Shown here: positions 43,361 through 51,766 of the stretch, piece by piece | Layout: every line of letters starts with the position of its first letter | How positions within the stretch are numbered: position 1 is the stretch's first letter | Assembly: GCA_003222395.1 (NCBI GenBank) | Contig: QHWB01000046.1 | Span: 34,482-98,481 of the forward strand | Length of the DNA stretch: 64,000 nucleotides | From: Acidobacteriota bacterium | GTDB lineage: Bacteria > Acidobacteriota > Vicinamibacteria > Vicinamibacterales > CAVVIG01 | Direction: 5' to 3' | Notes under the pieces: generated by a model | What the model was told of the DNA's origin: nothing | Seen by the model: the letters and a program-made list of their open reading frames with translations, nothing else | Databases searched by the model: none | Translations under genes and position numbers: made by a program

Positions 43361-46093
43361 ATGACACCGCTGCGACGACTGATCGCGTTCTGGCGAAATC
43401 TGTGGCGTCGAGAGCATCTCGACCGCGACCTCAACGATGAGCTCCGGACCGCGTTCGACTCGCTCGTTGATGACCACGTTCGTGCCGGATTGTCGCGCGA
43501 GGAAGCACAGCGTGCTGCAGCGCTCGAATTTGGTCCGATCGAAAGCGTCAAAGACCGTGTTCGAGATGCGCGTGCGGGCGCCTCACTCGACATACTCCGT
43601 CTCGACCTCCGGTACGCGGCGCGGTTGCTGCGACGTAGCCCGCTGTTCACAACGGTGGCGACGTTGTCCCTCGCCGTCGGCATTGCCGCGACGACGACGA
43701 TCTTCACCGTCGGAAACGGTCTGCTCTTCCGTGCGCCTTCCGGCGTGCAAGATCCGGACACCCTCGTCGACATCTTTCGCGCGGAGGAGGGCGTGCCGAT
43801 GGGAAACTTCACGTCCTCGTACCCCTATTTCCTCGACGTGCAGCGGAGCGCCACCTCGCTTTCGGGCGTCTTCGCGTACGAGCTGGAGCCACGGCCAATC
43901 ACGATCGGGTCGGCTGACGGCACAGAGGTCGCGTTTGCGAATCTCGTGTCGCCCAACTACTTCACCGTTTTAGGTGTCCGGTCTGCCGCCGGTCGACTAT
44001 TCACGGCAGCAGACGATTCGACATCCGAAGAATCGATCGCCGTGCTCAGCTGTCGATTCTGGCAGCGTCGATTCAACGGCGATCGCGCAATTGTTGGCGC
44101 AACGATTCAGGTCAACCGATACCCCTTCACGGTTGTAGGCATCGCAGATGAACAGTTTCACGGCGTCAACCTGCTGTCACCGGAAGTCTGGCTGCCGATG
44201 TCGGCGATTGCTGTTGTGCAACCCGGGACGCGCCGGTTGACGAATCGTGCGCTGCTCGATCTCGGGATGGGTGGTCGGCTGAAAGTTGAGACATCAAGAT
44301 CGCAGGCCGCCGCCGAGCTGGATCAGATTGCACGACAAATCGAGGCGGCGTATCCGACCGAGGAGCACGGAATCCGGCTGCGCGTCGGTCGGCTCTCATC
44401 GATTCCCGGCGCGCTGACGACCGTCGCGACAGGTTTGTTCATGCTGCTGCTTGCCGTCGTATCGACCGTGCTGATCATCGCCTGCGCCAACGTGTCGGGC
44501 GTGCTCCTCGCTCGGGCGGCGCTTCGGCGCCGCGAGATGGCAGTCAGGATCGCAATTGGGGCCGGACGTCGTCGTCTGATTCAACAATTGCTCACCGAGA
44601 CGATGCTGCTAGCCGTGCTCGGAGGCGCAACAGGCCTCGCCGTCGCTCGCGCAGCGACATCGCTGTTGCTCGCGGCCCTGCCGCCATTCCCGGTACCCAT
44701 CGACATCTCAGTGCCGCTTGATCGTCATGTCGTGGCGTTCGCCGTGCTGGTTTCGGGCATCGCTGCGGGGCTGGCCGGTCTGGCGCCGGCGCTGCATGCG
44801 TCGCGCGCCGACATCATCGTCGCCTTGAAGGACGAATCGCAGGGATCATCAGATCGGCAGAGGCTCCGGAGCGCGTTCGTTGTCGCTCAAGTGGCGTTCA
44901 GCTGCGTGCTCGTCGTCATCGCCGTCCTGCTGGTGCAGGCGCTCCAGCGGATCGCCGCAACTCAGGATTTTGATCCGCATGGTGTGGAGGTAACGTCGAT
45001 TGACCTCGCTACCGCGGGGTATGCGGCCGGCGGGACCTTTGCGCGAGATCTGGTGGATCGGCTGCGCGCGCACTCAGCCGTAGAGTCGGCGACGTTGGCA
45101 CAGTGGATGCCGGGCCGCGGCGGGACCGATGTCGCGGTCACCGTTCCGGGCGTAACGCCACCCGTAGGTGAATCGTCTTTCCTGGGTACCGCAAACGCAA
45201 TTGATTCGGACTTCTTCCGAACCTTGCGCGTGCAGCTTCGGGCCGGACGCGATTTCAACGCATCCGACACCGCGGACGGCGAGCCGGTGACCATCATCAG
45301 TGCGACCACGGCGCGTTACCTGTGGCCAAATCAGGAAGCCGTGGGTCGGTACATCACCTGGCACGAGCGGCGCGGCGGCACAACCGATATCGTGACGATG
45401 TTAAGAGTGGTCGGCGTCGCTCCGGATCTGAAGTCGCCGTTTGGCAGGCCACGTAGACGCGCAACACCGCGAGATGCGGCGCCGACGACAGATGTCCGAC
45501 CGGCTGCCGCGCCTCCTGTGCTGATGATGTACGTCCCGCTGCGGCAACGGTTCACGCCGCGGTTCTCGATCCTCGCGCGGGCACGCGGTGAACAGCCCGT
45601 CGGTCAGGAGATCCGGCGTCTCGTGAAGGCGATGGACATCAACCTGCCGATGATGACGCCCCAACCACTCGACGCTGACACTGGCCCTGTGTATCTTCAG
45701 ATTCGCGTCGCCGCATCGGTCGCAGGCGCCGTCGGCTTGATCGGGCTGGTGCTTGCCGCGATGGGCGTGTACGGTGTCGCCGCGTACTCCACGCAATCTC
45801 GCACGCGAGAGATTGGCGTCCGCCTGGCGTTAGGTGCCCAGCAGGCTGACATCGTCCGAATGGTGCTGCATCACGGCATGACGTTGGTGACTGCTGGAGC
45901 AGCTGTCGGCCTGGCGTTGGCGCTCGCGGGAGGGCAATTGCTTAGCTCCCGGCTCGCGGGCGTCGAGCCGTTCAGTGCCACTGCTTTTTCGATCGTCGCC
46001 GCGCTCTTCTTGTCCGTTGGCCTTGCGGCTTGCTACCTACCGGCCCGACACGCGACGCAGATCGATGCGATGGAAGCGCTCAGGTACGAATAA
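43361..46093 (+). CDS. ADOP permease (PadR2 unit)
   Basis: A 910-residue duplicated permease. The N-terminal domain differs from that of the PadR1 run (HLDRDLNDELRTAFDSLVDD; SREEAQRAAALEFGPIESVK). The first helix has LSLAVGIAATTTIFTVGNG. Coupling motifs are EMAVRIAIGAGRRRLIQQ and EIGVRLALGAQQADIVRMV; the end is ARHATQIDAMEALRYE. The start ATG 43361 has GGAGGG nine nt upstream. The periplasmic domain before the last helices carries an unusual Arg/Pro/Ala-rich insert (GRPRRRATPRDAAPTT). It is convergent with the PadR3 run. Confidence 0.92.
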   Translation: MTPLRRLIAFWRNLWRREHLDRDLNDELRTAFDSLVDDHVRAGLSREEAQRAAALEFGPIESVKDRVRDARAGASLDILRLDLRYAARLLRRSPLFTTVATLSLAVGIAATTTIFTVGNGLLFRAPSGVQDPDTLVDIFRAEEGVPMGNFTSSYPYFLDVQRSATSLSGVFAYELEPRPITIGSADGTEVAFANLVSPNYFTVLGVRSAAGRLFTAADDSTSEESIAVLSCRFWQRRFNGDRAIVGATIQVNRYPFTVVGIADEQFHGVNLLSPEVWLPMSAIAVVQPGTRRLTNRALLDLGMGGRLKVETSRSQAAAELDQIARQIEAAYPTEEHGIRLRVGRLSSIPGALTTVATGLFMLLLAVVSTVLIIACANVSGVLLARAALRRREMAVRIAIGAGRRRLIQQLLTETMLLAVLGGATGLAVARAATSLLLAALPPFPVPIDISVPLDRHVVAFAVLVSGIAAGLAGLAPALHASRADIIVALKDESQGSSDRQRLRSAFVVAQVAFSCVLVVIAVLLVQALQRIAATQDFDPHGVEVTSIDLATAGYAAGGTFARDLVDRLRAHSAVESATLAQWMPGRGGTDVAVTVPGVTPPVGESSFLGTANAIDSDFFRTLRVQLRAGRDFNASDTADGEPVTIISATTARYLWPNQEAVGRYITWHERRGGTTDIVTMLRVVGVAPDLKSPFGRPRRRATPRDAAPTTDVRPAAAPPVLMMYVPLRQRFTPRFSILARARGEQPVGQEIRRLVKAMDINLPMMTPQPLDADTGPVYLQIRVAASVAGAVGLIGLVLAAMGVYGVAAYSTQSRTREIGVRLALGAQQADIVRMVLHHGMTLVTAGAAVGLALALAGGQLLSSRLAGVEPFSATAFSIVAALFLSVGLAACYLPARHATQIDAMEALRYE

Positions 46094-46298
46094 TGCCATG
46101 TTGCCCTGCGTGTACCGCCCAAGACGCTGACGCAAACATTTCTGATCCCGGAGCTGCAATGGGCGGTTCGGTGCTGTTTGCCTGCGAGTCCACTATCGTC
46201 GGTGTCGACATTGACGCCACGAATGCGACCGCGACCCTGGCCCGCCGCGTGAGGACAGGCGCGCGCTTTTCGATACGTCGTTCAGGGGACCCGCGTGG

Positions 46299-48962
46299 TC
46301 ATTCGTGACGCAGCGCTGCGAGCGGATCCACGCGAGCGGCCCGCCAGGCGGGCACGTACGCGGCGATCTGGGCGGCAACAGCCAGCAGGACGACAGCGCC
46401 GATGATGGTGGCGGGATCGGCTGGCTTCAACCCGAACAACATCGACTCCACCAAACGCGATACTGCCCACGCCGCCGGCAGCCCAATCGCGATGCCGATG
46501 ACCACGAGCCGCGTTGCCCGGCCCAGCACCAGGCCCATCACGCGCGAGCGTTGCGCGCCGAGAGCCATCCGAATGCCGATTTCTTTCGTGCGCCGCGCAA
46601 CGCTATACGCAAGCAGCCCGTAGAGCCCGATGCACGCGATTGCCAACGCCAACAGACCGAATCCGCCCGCGATTGTCGCCATCATGCGCTCCTGGACAAT
46701 GGTGGCGTCGACCTGCGTGGAGAGCGCGCGAACCTCGATCGGCGCGCTCGGGAGCTTGGGCTGCAGCACCTGACGAACGCCCGACATCACTTGCCCGATC
46801 GGTGCCCCAGCGCGAATCTCCATCGTGGTCGGGAAATCGCCGCTGAGCTGTGTGTACGCGACATAGACCGTCGCCGGCGCGGCGGCGCGCAGACCGGCGG
46901 CGTTGGTGTTCGCCACAAGTCCCACAATTTCGAGGTCGCGGCGCTGGCCGCGCACCGTCGCCGAGAGATGCTGCCCCACTGCCGTCTGGCCCGGGAAAAA
47001 TCTCTCCGCGAAGCGTTGGTTCACGATGGCCACGGCAGGTCGATCCGCTCCATCTTGGTCCCTAAACTCGCGCCCGGCCAGCAACCGTATTTGCATCGTC
47101 TCGAAGAAACGAGATCCCGCGCCGACGAAGAACGCGTTGTCGCGCTCCGGAACGGGCTGTCCGGCAGGTACCGCCGGCTCGCTCCAGATCGATCCGCTCA
47201 ACGGTGTGTGCGTGGACAGGCTCGCGGACACGACGCCGGGCACCCGACGCACCTCGTCGAGCAGCACTCCGGGAAGCGCGCTGCGACGTGCGCCGAGATC
47301 CACCAGCAGCACGCCACGGGGCTGAAAGCCTGGATCAACGTCGTGCAGGTTCTGGAGCGTGCGGACGAATAGGCCGGCGCCAACCAACAGCACGAGCGAG
47401 AGCGCCACCTGCGCGGTCACGAGCGACGGCAACACGCGCGAGCGCGAACTGCTCGTCTGCATTTCGTCCTTGAGCACAGGCGATGGATCGACGGCGGTTG
47501 CCTGCAGTGCGGGAACCACGCCAAAGACGAGCGCCGTGACGATCGCGACGATGCTGGTGAAACCGAGGATGTGAACGTTCGGCGTCAGATCGAACGCGAC
47601 TGGAGACGATCCGAGGGCAATCATGCTGACGAGCAGCCGACCGGAGCGCCACGCGAGCAGGATGGCGACTGCGGCGCCCATCAACGACAGCAGGCCGCTC
47701 TCGATCACGAGCTGACGCACGACGCGTCCGCGGCTCGCGCCGATAGCCAGTCGGACCGCGATCTCACGCTGCCGTGCGGATGCGCGGGCCAACAGCAGGC
47801 TGGCGACGTTCGCGGACGCGACGAGCAGCACGAGCACCGCGACCGCCATCAGCAGGAGCAACGGCCGCACATACAGCGTCCGGAGATACGTCCAGCCTGT
47901 TCCGCCAGGGGTTAGCTGGAATGTCGCCTCGATCATGGCCTTTCGCCGTGACGCCGACCAGTGCGGCGCGATTAGTGGCTCCGCGATCTGCGGCCACACT
48001 GTTGCGAGGCGCGCCGTTGCCTGCGCGGCGGACACGCCGGGCGCCGGCCTCGCGACCACGCGCAGCCAGAAGTTTCCAGGACCGAGAAGCGGCGCCGCTT
48101 CGGGACTCACGCTGGGCAGTGCCGCCACCGGGAGCGTCATATCGGCTATGGTCCCGACGTTCGTGCCGACGAACCCGCGAGGGCTCACGCCGACGATCGT
48201 GACCGGAACGCCGTTCACCAGGATGGTCTGGCCAACAACCTCGGGCGCGCGCTCGAATTGACGCGCCCACCAGCCATCGCTGATGACGGCCACGAGCGGC
48301 GCGCCGCGCTGGTCATCGTCGCGCGCGAGCAGCCGCCCCATCGCGCGGTTCAAGCCGAGCGTCTCGTAATAGGCGCCCGTGACGAACGCGCCGGGAACTC
48401 TGACGATAGAACCCGGCGCGCCAACGTTGAAGACGAACGCACTGAACCCGGCTACGCCGGAAAAGATCTCGGTCCTGTCAGCGAGCGCGCCGACGATCGG
48501 ATACGAGAAGCTCTCGGCTGCAGGTCCGCGCGCCTCCGGCGTCCGGAATTTCAGCTGCACCAGGTCCTGCGGGTTCGCGACCGGGAGCCATCGGAGCATC
48601 AACGCGTCAATCAGGCTGAAGATGGCGGTGTTGGCGCCGACGCCCAGCGCCAGCGTCAGCACGACGACAAACGTGAAGCCTGGAGTCTTGACGCACATCC
48701 GGAAGGCGTAGCGAACGTCTCGGGTGATCTCGTCGAGCAGCGCTCCATAGCGGTAGGTCCGCACGCGTTCCTTCGTTGGTTCGATCCCTCCGAGGTCGAG
48801 AATGGCCAGACGACGTGCGTCACCGGGCGGCGCGCCATTGCGCACCTTGTCGGCGGCGGCCATGTCGAGAAAGGCATGGACTTCGTCGTTCAGATCGCGC
48901 TCGGCGCTGTTTCGGTAGATGAGCCATCGCAGAACGGAAACAATACGATGCAGGACGGTCAT
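46299..48962 (-). CDS. ADOP permease (PadR3 run, third gene)
   Basis: An 887-residue duplicated permease. ATG 48962 (MTVLHRIVSVLRWLIYRN) is set by GGAGG just upstream; the frame is open further but not protein-like. The N-terminal domain is of the ERDLNDEVHAFLDMAAADKVR / LAILDLGGIEPTKERVR type shared with the two genes upstream. Motifs are LTLALGVGANTAIFSLIDAL, EIAVRLAIGASRGRVVRQ and EIGIRMALGAQRSRVMGLV, ending WRAARVDPLAALRHE. It starts 37 nt after the stop of the ADOP upstream. No ATPase is nearby. Confidence 0.92.
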   Translation of the reverse strand: MTVLHRIVSVLRWLIYRNSAERDLNDEVHAFLDMAAADKVRNGAPPGDARRLAILDLGGIEPTKERVRTYRYGALLDEITRDVRYAFRMCVKTPGFTFVVVLTLALGVGANTAIFSLIDALMLRWLPVANPQDLVQLKFRTPEARGPAAESFSYPIVGALADRTEIFSGVAGFSAFVFNVGAPGSIVRVPGAFVTGAYYETLGLNRAMGRLLARDDDQRGAPLVAVISDGWWARQFERAPEVVGQTILVNGVPVTIVGVSPRGFVGTNVGTIADMTLPVAALPSVSPEAAPLLGPGNFWLRVVARPAPGVSAAQATARLATVWPQIAEPLIAPHWSASRRKAMIEATFQLTPGGTGWTYLRTLYVRPLLLLMAVAVLVLLVASANVASLLLARASARQREIAVRLAIGASRGRVVRQLVIESGLLSLMGAAVAILLAWRSGRLLVSMIALGSSPVAFDLTPNVHILGFTSIVAIVTALVFGVVPALQATAVDPSPVLKDEMQTSSSRSRVLPSLVTAQVALSLVLLVGAGLFVRTLQNLHDVDPGFQPRGVLLVDLGARRSALPGVLLDEVRRVPGVVSASLSTHTPLSGSIWSEPAVPAGQPVPERDNAFFVGAGSRFFETMQIRLLAGREFRDQDGADRPAVAIVNQRFAERFFPGQTAVGQHLSATVRGQRRDLEIVGLVANTNAAGLRAAAPATVYVAYTQLSGDFPTTMEIRAGAPIGQVMSGVRQVLQPKLPSAPIEVRALSTQVDATIVQERMMATIAGGFGLLALAIACIGLYGLLAYSVARRTKEIGIRMALGAQRSRVMGLVLGRATRLVVIGIAIGLPAAWAVSRLVESMLFGLKPADPATIIGAVVLLAVAAQIAAYVPAWRAARVDPLAALRHE

Positions 48963-48999
48963 GCATCCTCCGGGCTGTGACGCATATAGGGTGCGCCCC

Positions 49000-51729
49000 T
49001 CACTCGCACCGGAGCGCAACCATTGGATCGACCTTGGTGGCGCGGCGGGCCGGCACGTATGACGCGATCAACGTCACGACAAGCATCGCAACGACGGCGA
49101 TAGCGACGTGAGCCATGGGGTTCACAGGTAGCGTGATCGGTCGTTCAACTTGGGTCGCGGCAACAATCGCGAGCGCGCTGGCCGCGTAGCCCTTCACCCA
49201 GAGCGCAATCGGAACGCCCACGATGAGCCCCGCGGATACGAGGCCGAGCGCGCTCGTCAGCACCATCCGGATCACGTCACGACTGGTCGCGCCAATCGCG
49301 ATGCGAAGGGCGATTTCCTTCATGCGCCGCGTCACGGTATAGGCCAACAAGCCGTACAGACCGATCGCCACGAGCACCGCCGCGAGGGCTCCGAATAACG
49401 CCGAGAGCATCGCGATCAGCCGCTCGGGCAGAATGGACGCATCCACTTGCTCGGCCAGCGTCGAGATCCTGGCCACCGGCACGTTCGGCAGGACGTCGCG
49501 AACGGCGCGCCGCGCATTGGCCGCCAGAGACATCGGCGGCACGTCGGTGCGCAGCACGAAGATCGGGTTCGTGAGGCCGCTGCCCTGAAACGCGTTCATG
49601 TAGATGATCCGCGGCGGCGTCTCGTGCACATCCCAATACTTCGCGTCGCCCACGACGCCGACGATCTGGAGGGGTCTCGCCTGGCCCTCGATTGTGAACT
49701 CACGCCCCAACGGACTGCTTGCGCCGAAGTAGTAGCGCGCCATGGCTTGGTTCACGATCGCTACGCGCGGGCGCCCCTCGTCTTCGGGCGCGAAATCGCG
49801 GCCAGCGATGAGCGGAGTGCCGAGCGTCTCGAAATACCTCGGCGCCACGGTGTTTAACGACACGCGACGGCGGTCGTCTGGACTTTCTGTAAAGCCTTTC
49901 ACGTTGATGAACTGACTGCCAGCGGCGCCGGAAATCGGCGTCATCCCGGCGAGAGTCGCTGAGCGGACGCCGACCATCGAGGCCAGCCGGTCCAGCACCT
50001 GTCGAATCAACGGTCCCATCTGCCTGGGCTTGTAGCCGCTGCGTGACCAATCAAGGGTGACTTGCAGAATCGAGTTCGTTTGGAAGCCCAGGCCGACCGT
50101 GCGGAGGTCCGTCAAATGGCGGACGAACAATGCCGCTGCGCTCAAAAGCAACACGGAGAGGGCGACCTGCGCGACCACCAAACTCTGACCAAAGCGTCTC
50201 CAGGGTTTGGTCTCTCCAGTGCCGCCGATCTCACGTAGCGATGAAGAAGGAGCGGAGACGAACGCGTGCCACGCTGGCACGGATCCAAATAGCACGCCCG
50301 TGACAACAGCTGCTCCCGCCGCGAACAGCAGCACGTGTAGATCGAGATGGACTGGAATCTGAAGGGGCTGAGGCATCCCGACCGGCGATCGTCCCGACGC
50401 GATGATCTTCACCAACGCGTGGGCGCCCACGTACGCGAGCGCGACGCCACACACGCCCGCGAACATCGAGAGCATCAACGACTCCGTCAACATCTGTCGA
50501 ACAATCCGGAATCGCCCCGCCCCCAGAGCCACGCGCACGGCCATCTCTCGCCGACGAGCTAAACCGCGAGACAGCAGCATGCTGGCGACGTTGATGCACG
50601 CAACAAGCAGCAGCAAACCGACCACGGCCATTGTCAGCAGCAGCGAAGTGGCAAAACGATCGCGCAGCACCGAAAGGCCGGCGCCGGCGGGCTCGAGATC
50701 GATCGTGACGCCTCGCCATTGCACATCGTGCATGCGAGCTTCGAGCTCGGTCAGACGTGCGCGATCCAACACACGCATCTCCGCCTGTGCCTGCTCCCGC
50801 GTCACGCCAGGCTTCAACCGTCCGACGATCGCCCCACCCAGCGACCCGTTCATCAAGCGACTTGGCTTGCGAACCAGTGGCTCGATGGCCACGGGCATCC
50901 AGAGCGCCGGATCCATGCCGAGCAGAAGTCCAAAGAACTCGCGCGGCATCACGCCGACGATTGTCACGGGGACATCGTCGACAATCAGCGATGCGCCCAA
51001 CACGGCGGGATCGAGATTGAAGCGGCTTTGCCAATACGACCAACTGATCATCGCTACGGCCGCCGAGGGAGACCCGATCTGGTTCTCTTGTGGACCAATC
51101 ACGCGGCCGACCGCTGGCTGCAGGGCAAGCGCGTCGAAGAAGTTGGCGCTCACATACATGCCGTCCACGACCTCGGGCCCGGATGTACGGCCGGTCACCT
51201 GGAAGCGATCGCGTGAAACGGCGATGAGATCCGAGAACACGTGATTCTGATCGCGGAAGCGCTCGTACTGCTTCCACGAGTAGCTGTTGAGGCGCGGATC
51301 GCGGGGATACTTGAACAGCGGCTCGACGAGCTGCCCCGGCTCGCGCACAGGCAGCGATCGCAGCATCAACGCGTTGATGACGCTGAAGATTGCCGTGTTC
51401 GCGCCAATGCCCAACGCCAGCGTGATCACGACAATGGCGCTGAACGAAGGACTTCGAGCGCACATGCGCAGGGCGTAACGCACGTCTCGCGCGACCTCGT
51501 CGAGCCAGGCGCCGTAGCGAGCGGATCGGACGCGCTCTTTCGTCTGCTCCACTCCCCCGAGATCGAGTACCGCGATACGCCGCGCATCGACAGGCGCCGC
51601 TCCGTCGCGCACGTTATCCGCCGCGGCCATGTCGACGAACGCCTGCAGCTCGTCATCCAGGTCCTGCTCGGCTCCGTTGCGGTGGACCAGCCAGCGGACT
51701 ATCGAGGCCAGGCGATGCAGAAGTATCAT
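49000..51729 (-). CDS. ADOP permease (PadR3 run, second gene)
   Basis: A 909-residue duplicated permease. The ATG at 51729 (MILLHRLASIVRWLVHRN) has GAGGGA upstream. The N-terminal domain (EQDLDDELQAFVDMAAADNVR; IAVLDLGGVEQTKERVR) is close to its neighbours on both sides. Motifs are [38 protein letters not shown] and EIALRIAIGATSRDVIRMV, ending RRATKVDPMVALRCE. An insert near residue 850 (TQVERPITLPVNPM) is not seen in the others. It starts 37 nt after the upstream ADOP stop. Confidence 0.92.
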   Translation of the reverse strand: MILLHRLASIVRWLVHRNGAEQDLDDELQAFVDMAAADNVRDGAAPVDARRIAVLDLGGVEQTKERVRSARYGAWLDEVARDVRYALRMCARSPSFSAIVVITLALGIGANTAIFSVINALMLRSLPVREPGQLVEPLFKYPRDPRLNSYSWKQYERFRDQNHVFSDLIAVSRDRFQVTGRTSGPEVVDGMYVSANFFDALALQPAVGRVIGPQENQIGSPSAAVAMISWSYWQSRFNLDPAVLGASLIVDDVPVTIVGVMPREFFGLLLGMDPALWMPVAIEPLVRKPSRLMNGSLGGAIVGRLKPGVTREQAQAEMRVLDRARLTELEARMHDVQWRGVTIDLEPAGAGLSVLRDRFATSLLLTMAVVGLLLLVACINVASMLLSRGLARRREMAVRVALGAGRFRIVRQMLTESLMLSMFAGVCGVALAYVGAHALVKIIASGRSPVGMPQPLQIPVHLDLHVLLFAAGAAVVTGVLFGSVPAWHAFVSAPSSSLREIGGTGETKPWRRFGQSLVVAQVALSVLLLSAAALFVRHLTDLRTVGLGFQTNSILQVTLDWSRSGYKPRQMGPLIRQVLDRLASMVGVRSATLAGMTPISGAAGSQFINVKGFTESPDDRRRVSLNTVAPRYFETLGTPLIAGRDFAPEDEGRPRVAIVNQAMARYYFGASSPLGREFTIEGQARPLQIVGVVGDAKYWDVHETPPRIIYMNAFQGSGLTNPIFVLRTDVPPMSLAANARRAVRDVLPNVPVARISTLAEQVDASILPERLIAMLSALFGALAAVLVAIGLYGLLAYTVTRRMKEIALRIAIGATSRDVIRMVLTSALGLVSAGLIVGVPIALWVKGYAASALAIVAATQVERPITLPVNPMAHVAIAVVAMLVVTLIASYVPARRATKVDPMVALRCE

Positions 51730-51766
51730 CCGTCCCTCAAAGCGCGCTCGCAGCGGCGATGGAGGC

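Noticed and set aside
46094..46298. Short plus-strand ORF after the PadR2-unit ADOP stop
   Set aside because: It starts within the stop region of the ADOP, has no ribosome site, and runs into the convergent ADOP; composition is not protein-like.
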